Source of the DNA: Symbiodinium natans
Lineage: Eukaryota; Sar; Dinophyceae; Suessiales; Symbiodiniaceae
Assembly (NCBI GenBank): GCA_905221605.1
Contig: CAJNDS010002839.1
Coordinates: 142,501-206,500 of the forward strand
Direction: 5' to 3'
DNA: 64,000 nt
Shown: positions 25,417 through 37,200 of the stretch, in pieces
How positions within the stretch are numbered: the first letter of the stretch is position 1
How the letters are laid out: each line of letters starts with the position of its first letter
The notes under the pieces: generated by a model
Told to the model about the DNA's origin: nothing
Database searches by the model: none
Seen by the model: only the letters and a program-made list of their open reading frames with translations
Made by a program: the position numbers and the translations under genes

Positions 25417-28400
25417 TCAAAAGCAGCTTTCTTGCCCAGCTGCGGCATCTGCAGCAGGAAGCGGATCCACATAGCTTCTGGGTGTCTCATTTGTGCTTGC
25501 CCCCGGCAAAGGTGGACCAGGCAGAGCCACAGGCACCACCGAAGAACCTTCGGCAACTTCCTCCGGCTTCTTGTCTTCGGCAGCGGTCTTCGCAGCCCCC
25601 GCTTTGCTTTCATCAGTAGGCGCAGGTGATGGCTTTGATTCTACACTTGCAGACGATGGTTTCGCCTTAGTGTCCGCCTCGACAACAGCCTCCGGCTTCT
25701 TGTCTTCGGCAGCAGACTTCGCAGCCTGCGCTTTGCTTGGATCCACAGGCGAAGGGGCTGGCTTTGATTCTGCACTTGCAGACGATGGTTTCGCCTTAGC
25801 ATCCGCCTCTGCAACAGCCTCGGGCTTCTTTTCTTCGGCAGCAGACTTCACAGCGCCCGCTTTGCTTGGATCAACAGGCGCGGGCGCTGGCTTTGAATCT
25901 GCGCTTGCAGACGATGGTTTCGCCTTGGCATCCGTCTCTGCAACAGCCTCCGGCTTCTTTTCTTCAGCAGCAGACTTTGCCGCAGACTTCGCAGCCTCCG
26001 CTTTGCTTGGATCAACGAGCGCTGGTGCTGGCTTTGATTCTGGACTTGCAGACGATGGTTTCGCCTTAGCATCCGCCTCTGCAACAGCCTCGGGCTTCTT
26101 TTCTTCGGCAGCAGACTTCACAGCGCCCGCTTTGCTTGGATCAACAGGCGCGGGCGCTGGCTTTGAATCTGCGCTTGCAGACGATGGTTTCGCCTTGGCA
26201 TCCGTCTCTGCAACAGCCTCCGGCTTCTTTTCTTCAGCAGCAGACTTTGCAGCAGACTTCGCAGCCTCTGCTTTGCTTGGATCAACGAGCGCTGGTGCTG
26301 GCTTTGATTCTGGACTTGCAGACGATGGTTTCGCCTTAGCATCCGCCTCTGCAACAGCCTCGGGCTTCTTTTCTTCGGCAGCAGACTTCACAGCGCCCGC
26401 TTTGCTTGGATCAACAGGCGCGGGCGCTGGCTTTGAATCTGACGATGGTTTCGCCTTGGCATCCGTCTCTGCAACAGCCTCCGGCTTCTTCACTTCAGCA
26501 GCAGACTTTGCAGCAGACTTCGCAGCCTCCGCTTTGCTTGGATCAACGAGCGCTGGTGCTGGCTTTGATTCTGGACTTGCAGACGATGGTTTCGCCTTAG
26601 CATCTGCCTCTGCAACAGCCTCGGGCTTCTTTTCTTCGGCAGGGGTCTTCGCAGCGCCCGCTTTGCCTTCATCAGGCGCAGGTGCTGGCTTTGCTGCTGC
26701 CGCTGCAGCTGCTGCCCCTACTGCTCCTGCTCCTGCGGAGGATGGCTTAGCTGTGGCATCTGCCTCTGCAGCAGTTCTCTCTGCACCGGTCTTGCTATCG
26801 TTTGGTCTTCCAACATCTCGCTCCGCATCCGGCCACGAAGACCTTCATCGGAAAGACTGGAATATGTGCAACACATGCACAACTGACACAACTGCAAAGC
26901 TTCCTCTCTTAAGTGTGGACAGCTGTTCCATGCTGTTCCCCAGCACGCGCCTCAATTGCTCAAGGTCCACCGCTCGCAGAAGCATCGCGACGACGTCCAG
27001 GGCACCTTGAGAGCCCCCCAAATTTTCTGAAATCGGCATCTTCAGAGAGATCTTAGTCGCTTATGCTCCCACATTCTTTGTCCCCAGCTGGCCTGCTTGC
27101 ACTGCGTAGTACAGCGCCGGGCGGCCGAAACCATCCACCTCCGACAAGGGATGCGACGTGCCCAAGAGAGACAATTTGGGACCCAATATGACCCAATTTG
27201 GGAGCCCGGGCCTGGCTGGCACTGCATCGCCTGTCTAGCAGCAACTGGAGGATCTCCGATCTCGACTTCTCCCCGGGATTTCCCATGGCATAGTAAAGAG
27301 CATTGCGATCCTGCGCATCCTGGCAGGCACTCGCATGCTCACGCAATCAGCAGCACACTGATCTGCATATATCTGCACTATGCAGTCTGACCTTGAGCAG
27401 GGTGATGTCCAGACTGCTCTGGAGAAGGATGCGGACAGTCTCGGGATCGTTGCAGCACGCCTCAGCAATTCAAAGCACTGAGATTTACACCGCAGATCTG
27501 CATGAGCATCATGAGCACAGCCGAGCTGCTAGATGGAAAGCATTCCTTGGCTTCACACGCCATGTTAATGATGTGAATGACATGAATGCATGGGAAGTCT
27601 GTTAAAATGGTGTAACATTTGCCAACTCAAGTCGAGACACCGGCCCTTCTGGTCGCTCTGCTGGGGCCGAGCCCGCTGCTGAAGGAGGCTACGCACGACT
27701 GCCCGGTGCCCATGCAGAGAGGCCATGGCCAGCGCCGTGGCACCGTTGCCTCGCAAGAGAAGACCCTGCAACATCTGCAGCAAGATTCTTGAGAGGGGGG
27801 GAGGGTGGAGAGGAGGAGGAGGAGGTGGGAGGCACTTCGCAGAGCCTTCCACCGCATGCACGTCGGCGCGGCGCTTCAAGAGAATGGCGCACACCTCCCG
27901 CAGACAAAGATGTTCTATGCATCGTCCTACATAGAAACCCCTTTCAAGGAAGAACCCATTCACCTTGAAGGAAAATTGAAATTGTAGTTCGGGTTCTGAA
28001 TATGTGCGTCCATACTGCTAAAATTTACGAAAGGTGGGGGGCGACTCCATATTGACTCCTCTTCCTGTCGCAGTTTCGGCCTCGGCATGCCCATGCTTGG
28101 CAGCGCAGTGAAGCGGCGTGCGGCCCTTTTGCTCCCGGGTTTCCAGGAGATCCGCAACCACAAGGTCCCCTTCATACTCAAGTTGTGTGGCGTGCTCCAG
28201 CACCCCCTGCACTTGCACAGCATCACCTGTCAGGTGACGGTTGCAACAGGTGTCACGGAACATGATGGAACATGCCAGCCCTCTTCCTGCCTCGGGCGGC
28301 CGCCGCCAAGAGCGCCTGGCCCAGCACCGACGCCGCGTCGTGGCGAAGCCGCTCGGAGGGCTCGAACTGTCTACGTCCTGCCACTCTCACACGCACTCAA

Positions 28401-28420
28401 ACTCTCGTTCTGCGACTTTG
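25417..28420 (-). CDS. Ankyrin-repeat protein with long Ala/Lys/Pro/Glu repeat tail
   Basis: Exons rejoin in phase across ankyrin repeats. They are about 28390-28291 (LGQALLAAAARG), 28226-28081 (GRTPLHCAAKHGHAE), 27894-27846 (VCAILLKRRADVHAVEG), 27749-about 27640 (NGATALAMASLHGHRAVV), 27460-27392 (CNDPETVRILLQSSLDIT), 27319-27212 (RNALYYAMGNPGEKSR, EILQLLLDRR), 27138-27093 (VDGFGRPALYYAVQAG) and 27005-about 26904 (ALDVVAMLLRAVDLEQL). Five of six solved donors are GC. The exon below (about 26826-25417) encodes about 450 residues of 45-residue KKPEAVAE-type repeats in pairs of 270 bp. It joins in phase by a GA donor, but the ankyrin frame could instead stop at 26845, so the tail may be a separate gene. 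Ankyrin repeats imply protein binding; the tail should be disordered. Confidence 0.85.
25640..26690. repeat. 135/270 bp coding tandem repeat
   Basis: The tail exon is made of 135 bp units of two alternating types, giving a 270 bp higher-order repeat. Frame shadows recur exactly 270 bp apart (25866, 26136, 26406), and neighbouring pairs are almost identical. One copy near 26440 lacks four codons. This indicates recent unequal exchange. Confidence 0.9.
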
Positions 28421-28849
28421 ACTGCACAACTGTCGAAGTCTGAGATGAACGAACAGTGAATCTCTGAGCACTACCGCAGCTATCAGCATTGAAGCTCATT
28501 GAAGCGCAGCCTACCATGCCTACCAGAATCAAGCTTCCTTGCACGCATTTTGCTTGAACCTTCCTTGCGCCTTCCATGCTTGTTGGTGGCAGCCTACTTC
28601 ACGGAAATTGGAGCCCATCACGTCCGCGTGGCCACTCGTCTCCCACCAGTCTCCCGAAAACTTCCGTTCATATTTTCATAGGCTCAGCACACACGGCAAA
28701 TCCCCCGACTTGCGATTCGTCAGTTGTTTTTGCTCTCCTGGCTTAGCTGACCACTTCGTAATTTTCAATCTTGGTATAGTTATTCCTCTTCCGTCTTCAC
28801 ATGATTCATGGTCGCAGTTCGTGTCGGAGTGCTTCCCTTTGCTCGCTGA

Positions 28850-28854
<5 letters not shown>

Positions 28855-28885
<31 letters not shown>
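28855..28885. repeat. (CT)n microsatellite
   Basis: A CT dinucleotide run. It makes an Arg/Glu run in the minus frame of the neighbouring exon and is probably just past the end of that exon. Confidence 0.9.
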
Positions 28886-28886
<1 letters not shown>

Positions 28887-28924
28887 CTGGGCTCTTTTTA
28901 CATTTCTGGGATGCATTGATATCA

Positions 28925-29585
28925 ATCTCAAAGACGCTTCTCCCAGCTCTGGAGTCTCTGGAGTAGTGCGCTGCAGTAGTCCTGTGTAAGGATCCCAGGA
29001 GACTGTGAAGAGGGGCGAGTCCGAGAGGTCGCGGCATTCGCCTTGTGGCGATTTGTCAAGGGTGTGAAGTTCAAACTTCCGGTCATTCCTGTCATTCCGA
29101 TCTCTGCGAGTCTCGTTCCTTTCGTTGAGAGCCGCGGACCGGCTGTCCACCAATAGGGGACTGGAGGGTCGTGAAGGGCTCCGAGGGCTCTGGCTGCCCC
29201 GGCCCCGGCTACGACTTGCCTTGCGGCTTGCATTGCGACTTGCCCGCGCCCCTATCGCCCCTCTCTGAAATGACGGGGTTCGGCTCGCGCTTCGTTCGCG
29301 AGGCCCGTTCCAGAACTTCTGCCAGGGCACCTCCCCCGGTGCAGGGAGCCTGCGCGACGGGGACAGCGACCGGGACTTCGAATGGAACCGGGCAGAATGA
29401 GCAAATTTCCCAGATTGCCCAGTCTCGGCCAGCTGCGAGGGAAGTGACGGCAGCAGGTCGCGCTGCTGCTCAGGCAGCAGCTCGCGCTGCGACAGACGCA
29501 GCTGCCGCACCAAATCCACTGGTGTCCGTCGCTGGATGCCCGGACCCAGCACTGCATTGCCCAAGACGGGTATTCCGTCCATTGA
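28925..29585 (-). CDS. Ser/Arg-rich protein exon, unknown
   Basis: A long minus frame, opening after a possible AG acceptor and with an ATG at 29582-29580. It begins MDGIPVLGNAVLGPG, passes through a Gln/Leu helical stretch, and becomes rich in Ser, Arg and Pro (KSRSLSPSRRL, SQSPRSPSRPSSP) followed by RNDRNDRKFEL. The composition resembles SR-type or other disordered nuclear proteins, but there is no RRM in view. The true end is probably before the CT microsatellite at 28885. It lies 0.5 kb upstream of the ankyrin gene in the same direction and could be its 5' part. Confidence 0.5.
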
Positions 29586-30189
29586 CTATGTACACGGGCT
29601 GTAATGGCACGGCTCGGCGACCACCAGAAGGTCACCGGCTGTGTTGAGGCGAATATGCAACAGGTCGAGAGATGTCCAGCGCTCTGGCAGAGGATCTGAT
29701 AGGCAATTGGCCAAGATTTGTGTGCGCAGGCTTGTGGCCAGTTACACCAGTTTGCACTGTGCTGCTTACTCTACCCTTTTTCGCTCTGGAAGCACAGGCG
29801 AGCCTGGCGAGTGGCCCCTCCACGCCTTCTCAGCACCGGACATGAAGTATCACCACAAGGTCACGGAATGCAAATGCACACAAAACATATAGCGAACGAC
29901 AAGCAAACTAAATTCTACATGCAATATACCCGCGAAGACAACACACCGCAACGTAGCTTCCTTACATTCTTCTCTTCCCATGTCCATGCTAAAGTCCTGT
30001 CATGTCCTGTCACGAGTCACATCACGTTATTGAGACGAATGCTAGTCATCATGTGGAAGGCCAGGAGTGACAAATGGTGCAGCGATGAATTCTGTGCTCG
30101 TTACCGGGAAGGCATCCGTCTTCCACGTGGCGGCTACAGCCGAGCAGTCAGGGAGCAAGAAAGAAGTCGTACTATCAACAGAACAGAGT

Positions 30190-30368
30190 AATAGTAATGA
30201 TCATAATAACAGTTGTAATAACAATTATAATAACAATAATAATAACAATAACAAAATAATAATAATAATAATAATCAAAAATCATAATAACAATAATAAC
30301 AAAAATAATAATAATAGTAATAACAATAATAGCAATAATCATAATAATAGTAATAATAATAACAATAC
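30190..30368. repeat. (AAT/AAC)n microsatellite
   Basis: A trinucleotide run of AAT with AAC, CAT and AGT variants over about 180 bp. The poly-Asn frame is a repeat translation. Confidence 0.95.
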
Positions 30369-30504
30369 CTGTAAGTCACTCAACAGCCCGGGCACGGCCA
30401 CGGCGCAGCGCCGTTTGACGGTTGGAGGCCCCGTGCGTAAAAACACCTTTTTTCTGCGCATCCAGGAAACGTCTCAAAAGGCACACGAGAAATTTTGGTT
30501 GGTC

Positions 30505-30837
30505 TTATTGAGCTGTTGAACACCCAAACGTTGGGCCTGGCCCGGCTATAGCTTCGGCGACCTCCAACAGTGCATTGACGGGATCTATGGGGGCTACCGG
30601 CCCTTGAAACTTGAAATGAGGCAGGGCGCTCAGCTTGACCGAGGGCACCCCCTTCCTGACTCCTTCAGAGCTCAGAAAGGTGCTCGGCACACGATGGAAC
30701 AGACGTGCACATGTGTTCATCCGTCTACGGCCCTGTGATACAGAGGGCAAAGCTGCTTCTCTAAGATCACTTGGATGTCTCGGCTGCCGCGCCCGTGAAA
30801 CGGCCTGGGTCACTGCACGCAGCAAACGGAGCTCTTC
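30505..30837 (-). CDS. Unrecognised protein, C-terminal exon
   Basis: After a CAG|G acceptor at 30838 the minus frame reads EELRLLRAVTQAVSRARQPR, then RMNTCARLFHRVPSTFL, then FQGPVAPIDPVNALLEVAEA, ending in TAA at 30507-30505. The reading is continuous and protein-like for 110 codons, an unusually long exon for the region. No family was recognised. It lies just below the end of the 5-phosphatase gene. Confidence 0.5.
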   Translation of the reverse strand, partial: EELRLLRAVTQAVSRARQPRHPSDLREAALPSVSQGRRRMNTCARLFHRVPSTFLSSEGVRKGVPSVKLSALPHFKFQGPVAPIDPVNALLEVAEAIAGPGPTFGCSTAQ

Positions 30838-31195
30838 CTGACGAAACAAGGTGTTTGATCTGAAACAGTGGGCTCAAAAGCATCACACATAACGTCCAAT
30901 GAGTCCAATGTCTCTATTTTCGTTTCTTGATCACAGGCCCTTCAATCCACTCCAACACACATCTAGTCCTGCCGCTTTGGTCAGGGATGGGCGGCCCTGA
31001 CCAGTCTTCCACATCTACCATGACCTGCGACGCAGTGTGCATGCGAGCCAAGCTCACCACCGAAACTCAACCTAAAGCCCAGCACACGAGGCATCTGGTT
31101 GTGTGAAATGCGACATTACGAGGCGCCTGACGAGCAAAGAGCTTTCGCTGTGAAAGGATTCTGGGTTTCAGCACGTTGTTTCTGGCCCGGCAGGC

Positions 31196-32716
31196 TCAAC
31201 TAGCCTGGCTTCCGATACTCTTCCGACAGATCGGCGCGCCCAAATGTGCCTCGAACTGAGCGAAGACCGGACGATGGTCGGAGCATTGCAGGAAGGGTAC
31301 CTGCACTCTGCATTGCAGTGCATTGCCTCTGGAGCTTTGCAGGGCTACTTGCAATTGCCACGCATAAGTACTTCTGTTGATGACCGCGGGTCACAGAGTC
31401 GTAAGCCAGAGACTTGATATGAGGATCCCGACGCCACAAAATCCGGTCCTGTCGCTCGAATCTGCTAGCACGTGTCGGCCGGTGCCCAGGGACATGGTGC
31501 GACCCAGGGAAGCCGCATCCCAAGTCAGAATGTCTGTCCGTCCAACTCGGTACCCGCTGCTTCTTCGAAGAGTCGTAGATATCCTCACGATGAATCTGCT
31601 GCAACCACACTCCTGGCTGAGAGACTAAGAATTAAAACAAAAGGCAATCAGAGGCTCAGGTTCATGCCGAGTGCTTGTCGAACTTGTAGGTGGGCGGAAA
31701 GTTGATCTCTGCCTGCACACAGAGTAGGCCAAGACATACTCTGACACTCGGAGTTCTACAAACGTCTTCACTGCACTCTCTCCTGAGCATTCTCTCATAA
31801 GTGCTCCAACATCTGACTCTTGAACCATCTTTTGCATGATCTTGAAGCCTCCTCAAAGTCTGGCCAGAAACCAGCAGAACCACTGCCTTCCCAAAGAGAG
31901 GGCTCGAGCTTGGGGGCTTTCCAGGGCACTTTGGGAGCAGATTGCGAGTTCACGGATTTCACGTGAATTCGATCCACATCGGCTTCATGTCGGAGACCCC
32001 TTGAACCCTAAGCCTTGCACGTACCCATGTGACGGTCCGACGCTGTATCTTTCAGTGCCTGGATCGCCCTTCAACAGAGGTAGGAGCTGGTCTTTCGCCA
32101 GGCACTTGTCAAACTGCCTCAGCATGGTGCCATGCAGTGACATACAGTGCCCCAGGGCCTTTTGGCTCTGGAGCGAAGCTCGAAACCCAAGGTCGACACT
32201 TCTCCATGATCCACTCGTCCACTTGGGCACGGCTGGCATCGACACGTGTGTTCAGATCGCCCTGCCAACACTCCAGCATCTTCGACCGTTTCAATCGAAT
32301 GAAGATACATGAAGATCTGAGGGCTGGTGGATGCAACTTCACTCTGAGGGTCTTAGCATGCAGATGACGCAAGCAAGACAGTTTCTCTGGAGGTGAACTC
32401 AAGAGATGTTGCAACCCGGGCCATCACGAACACGCGGTCGTATTCCTCGTGGACGCCTTTCAGGTCCTGGAGTCGCACTCAACTTTGCGGCGCCTGGATG
32501 CCACGGACCGGGTCACTTAGACTCCTTCCGGCTGCGCAGCGGCGAGTCGGCGAGGATGCGGTGCAGGTTCTGCGTCCGCTCCTGTGGGTGTAGGACCCAG
32601 GAGTACCAATCCCACATGAATCTCATCGCAGCATGTCGAACCTTCATCTTGTTCGCATGCGCCGCAAGATGGGCATTCACAAAAAGCATGGTGGTGTTCC
32701 CCACGCGGAAAGACAC
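31196..32716 (-). CDS. Inositol polyphosphate 5-phosphatase, C-terminal part of IPPc domain
   Basis: Ten exons were read: 32716-32642 (VSFRVGNTT, FVNAHLAAH), 32581-32525 (ERTQNLHRILADSPLRS), 32445-32422 (EYDRVFVM), 32261-32203 (GDLNTRVDASRAQVDEW), 32117-about 32068 (FDKCLAKDQLLPLLK), 31840-about 31754 (MVQESDVGALMRECSG), 31712-31668 (INFPPTYKFDKHS), 31583-31539 (IYDSSKKQRVPSWT), 31448-31395 (DRILWRRDPHIKSLAYDS) and 31300-31196 (QCSDHRPVFAQFE, TGA). NAHLAAH, GDLN, FPPTYKF, PSWTDRILWR and SDHRPV are the IPPc signatures. The Asn of GDLN and the His of SDHRPV belong to the active site. The product should remove the 5-phosphate from inositol phosphates or phosphoinositides. Donors are GT, GC and GA. 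The domain starts abruptly at VSFR; its N-terminal half is at 41.7-41.0 kb. Confidence 0.93.
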
Positions 32717-33599
32717 CTTCGCAGTTCTGGCAAAGTCTGCACTCTCAGGTACCTCAGGTCCGATGTGGCAACCTATCTCTCAATGTGTCTCTGGGCTGGA
32801 TGACTCGAAAGAGCAGGCACAAGGCGGACTTTTTTCTCCCCAGGATCAGCCAAGAGCTCCTCAGCTGACCTCGGCGCAAGTCTCCTTTTTTCTACAAACA
32901 CTGAGCATCGTTACCGGAGTCACTAACCACACAACCCTACTCTCAGACGTAAAGCTGTCGGAAGGAAGTCTGCGAAGTTGTGTATGCTCGAGGCTTCAGA
33001 CTTCGACGTTGAGCCATAAATCCCTCTCGACATCCTCACATGGGGAACGTTAAGGACTGCTAGTACACAGCCAACTTCAACCTCACATCTTGCGGAAGCC
33101 CATTGCCAGCCATGGAGCTGGTTGGCCGGGGCCGCCTGTTTCAATGCACCCGTGACTGGGGATGCATATGGGCACAAGCCAACAGAACCTAACTAAACAA
33201 GCAGCACAGAACAATGAACGCTGCTGCAGTAGCGCTGAAGTCAAAAGCCGCGAACAAGCAAACACACCTTCTAAACATCAACCAAAAGCAGTCCGAAACA
33301 AAGCAAACCAGACAAAATGTCAACAAAAAGGGAGGAGGATTATCTGCCAAATTCTTCGGGGGTGGCACTGCGGCATTCTCTGCGGAGAAGGCACTCCAGG
33401 CATGCTCTGCGGGATTCTGTAGGGGCCCAGGGGTACATGGGCTACTCTGTGGGATTCTGGGGTGGGCCCTTAACCGGGATGCCAGAACTCTGGGGGATTC
33501 TTGCCGGATGTGAGAGTAGGAAAGCTGCCAGCTGACGATGAGGAGGTGTGCAGGGGGACACAAAGCCAGGCCCCTTTGTTCGAACAGATAACTAGCTTC

Positions 33600-33905
33600 C
33601 AACACCCGGGTTCGCAGCGGGCAGCCTTGGCCTTGGCCGGCATGCGCCGCACCTGAGCTTCGTGGTCGCTAGTCTCAAAACCTCTCTGAGTGCAACCCGC
33701 TGCCTGGTGTCCAACTGCACCCGGATCCAGGTCTGAGCAGGTTGCAAAACGTATCAACCAGTATACTAAACAGAAGCCACAGTGGAGCACTCCCCCACCT
33801 GAGTCGCTGCTGGTCGTCATGTCTGCCCAGCGCTTTCGTGGCTTCATTGCAGCCGCCTCGCTCGGGGCACAGGACGTCACGATCTCACTGGGAATCAGTG
33901 TCTCG
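33600..33905 (-). CDS. Unassigned exons, disordered protein
   Basis: The minus frame at about 33900-33797 reads SETLIPSEIVTSCAPSEAAA then MKPRKRWADMTTSSDSG and ends at a GT site. A second stretch at about 33690-33610 reads DHEAQVRRMPAKAKAARCEP. Both look like disordered coding sequence. They lie between the two halves of the 5-phosphatase domain. Not recognised. Confidence 0.4.
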
Positions 33906-34290
33906 CTCCCACGTGCCTGCCAGCTGCTCATCGCAGCACCTCCCCCAGAACCTGCCGCAGCACCTCCCGCATCTGCATCGCTGCTCTCCTCCGATGGCAT
34001 TCGGCAAACGGCAGCATCGAGAATACTCGCTGAAGGCGACGGCCTCGTTGCTTTCGGAGAGATCCTCCTCGTTTCGACGAAATGCGAAAAGCGAGACGTG
34101 GGGGCACCACACTTTCTGATATATGCTGTTATGCCTGCAGCAGCACTCTAACATGCACTGAACTCTTCTCACATCTCTACCTCAAAATGCTGAAGGCCTT
34201 GGCTCAGCAGCCCGAGCAGCCCGAGCTCAAGAGGGCTTTATTGAACTTTATTGATTATTGGCAAGGGCTTCGTGCCAAAGTATGGATTCT

Positions 34291-37200
34291 TCAGGATTTC
34301 CGTACAATTCGGCGCCGAGCGAGGCCCCTCTCCTCGCGGAACTCGTTGCTGCTACGGTGGCGAACGTCGAGATCTGAGTCGCTGCCTGAGCCAGCGTCTG
34401 ATTCCCTCAGGCTCTGACAGCAGAAAAGGCCAGGGATGGCCAGCAAGGCTTCCCGATGCTGGTGCCGACAAGGCACTGATCTCATGCCACTTCTTGCCCA
34501 GATGACTGGTGCGCATCGAGGGAACCTCGTCTGCCAACTCGTCCAGCTCCTCACGTCGAAACCATGTCAGGCACACTCCCACACAATTCTTAAATCACAT
34601 TCGTCTCCGCGACATGCCTCAACCACCCTTATCCCCACGCTCCTGGCGCAAGTCCTCTAGCTCCCCGCGGCGGTGGGCACGCAGGAGGCCTGTGTCAGTT
34701 GCCAAACGATGTCTGCCCTTCTTATCCCGCAGGAGCTGGCGGGCCTTTGCGGACTCGGGTGCGGATGCTCTCCGCCTTGAAAATTCAGTACTTCTCTTAA
34801 GTTGCAGAAAGTGGCATGGGGCGAGACACGGGCGAGACATGGGCGAGATGGCGAGACTGTGGCGAGACTAGAGGTCATGCCCCGGCTCCGGCATTCCCAG
34901 CCTGCGTCTCCAGAACCTCGGTCATCTCGCCAACTAGTCGCTCCAACTCGCCAGAGCGCATGGCGTTCACCACCCCGCGCCGCATTCGTGCAGAGATCTC
35001 GCGGAACTGGGCGGCTTTCGCCTCAAACTTCCGCTGAGCAGACTCCATCTCCTCGGCCAAGAATTGGAGCTCCCCCGAGCGCTTCATCTCGAGCAAGCTC
35101 TGGAGAGCACGCTGCTTAGCCGAGCGGCGCTCCTCAAACATGCAGAGAGTAGAGAGCAGCCGTAAAAAAAACATGCGCGATGAGATGTTCGATATGATGC
35201 GGATCTTCGCTGTGCGATGCTTCCGAGCCACGGTCTCGGCCTTGCGCGATGCCGCACCCGAGCCGGCACCCACTTGCGACTCGCTGCCGCGCCGCATCTC
35301 CTGCAAAGCGCAAGTCACAACATCCCACAACTCCAGGAGGGTCACACACACGTGTGCAGGCAGACAATCACATACAATCACACAGAGCCACATACACACA
35401 GCACTCGCTGGACGTGCAAAAAGCTATAGAAAACTGGACCCATCTTGAGATCAAATCTCCTCTGCCAGGTCTTCGAGCTTCCCAGCCCGCTTCATGCGAA
35501 GCAAGCTCTCGAGGGCGCGCTCCTTCAGCCGCTGGAAGTCGTCTGCCTGCCGTTCCACCTCTCCAGGCATCTCTACAAGTCACCGTCGAAGAAACGGATC
35601 GGCACAGGAAGAGAGGACGCTCCGAGGGCTCCGAGGGCTCCGCGAGCCTCCTGCGCCAGGTCACCTGCCACCATGTGCAGCTCGCCAGTTCGGTGCGCCG
35701 TGAGCATGGCAGCTTTGAACTTCTCCTCCGACGTCCCAAAAACCAAGTACAACAGGCCCGGCTTCAGAAACTTCTCTATAAAGTGTTCCTCTCTTTCTTC
35801 TCAAGTCAAAAATCCTTCAGGTTCTGCAGGTCGGATGCGGAGCGCTCCATGTCTTGCTGGTCGCTGCGCAGCTTCTCGAGCAGGGCCTGCAACTTGCCAG
35901 TCCTCCGGAGTTCTCTCACCTAACGACTTAGCGACTTAACGACTCTCTTAAACTCTTCTTGAAAGAGGGACACACTTAACAGGACTTAAGCGCGTGAGGG
36001 ATGGGGTAGATTGCAGGGGGGTTTGTGGGGGCATGCTGGGCCTGTTGGCTTGCAGGAGGCTCCAAAGCGGGGTGCTTCGCTGCACGCCTCCAAGCAAAGG
36101 CCCCCCAATGCCCGCAAGGGGCCATGGACATCAAAGGGAGACTTGCCGCATTCCACTGGGGCCGAGACCACGGCTTTGCAACTGCGATTCCTGTTGAGGA
36201 CAGCCGGTCGCTGTTGCATAGCTTCTTGCATGCACACTTTGGGCCTGGACATCTTGCCGCCAAGCATCCGGCTGCGTCCCATCAGATGAAGGGCGGCCCT
36301 GTACGTCATCTGGGCTTGGGAAGGCTTGAGCATCCTTGGGTCGAGGACACATTGTACAGGTCGCATCACAACGACCACATACGACCACGTCAAAGGCATC
36401 AGAACACGTCAATGTGTCCAAGGCTCCTCATGAGATCCCGAGCCATCTAAGCCCTCACGACCCGGGGCTGCCCCGGCGTCGCCACCGTCTTCGCTGGGCC
36501 GGACTGGCCGCCGCCACGCACGGCCTGAGCCCCACATTTCGGCAACCTCTCGCATCGATCATATTTGGCAGCACACACATTGATCCGGTACTCCAGGGCT
36601 GCCCACGGGAGTCTGTGAGTGTGGCCTGGGACGCGCACAGAAGCGGCGAAATCCAACAGCTGTCATGTTACAAGCTACCCAAGCTACGCAAGCTACCCAG
36701 TGATGCCGAGGCCTCTGTGCTTGCAGCGTCCGTCTTGCTCTCGAAATCCTTTCGAAGTCCATGAAGCTCTCCTCGCCGATGAGCCCGCAGCAGACCTGTC
36801 CCAAGGACGCAGACTACGGACTGCCTGACTGCTTGTGTACACTGCTTGTACTTGTACTTCTTCATCTGCACAATGCTGGCCTTGTCGCAAACGACTGCGG
36901 GTTGTCTCCGCCTGCCATGGCATGTCACCGGTCTTAGTCCATGGCTGCCCCCTTTGTGCCCATCTTTCGCACCAATCGCGAAAGACTGCGCGGGCCTGCG
37001 GGTCGAGGACCTCCATTTCGCGCAGGAGCCGTCCCAAGTCATCCGCTCGGGCAGAGGCGACTCGCTGCGAAGCCCCTTTCAAGTAGGCCGCTGAGGAGAA
37101 GAACTTCGCCTGGGCCAACTCGAGCTCCTGGGGGGCATATGAGAGAGGGCCCCTTACCAAATGGAGAGAGAGAGAGAGCATGGTCTCAATGTCAAGAATC

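Noticed and set aside
25493..27010. 505-codon plus-strand open frame, the longest on that strand
   Set aside because: It is antisense to the ankyrin-tail exon and is kept open by the repeat. The minus frame has the charged repeat and joins in phase with ankyrin exons.
30190..30520. Poly-Asn plus frame of 150 codons
   Set aside because: Translation of the AAT/AAC microsatellite with an arbitrary extension.
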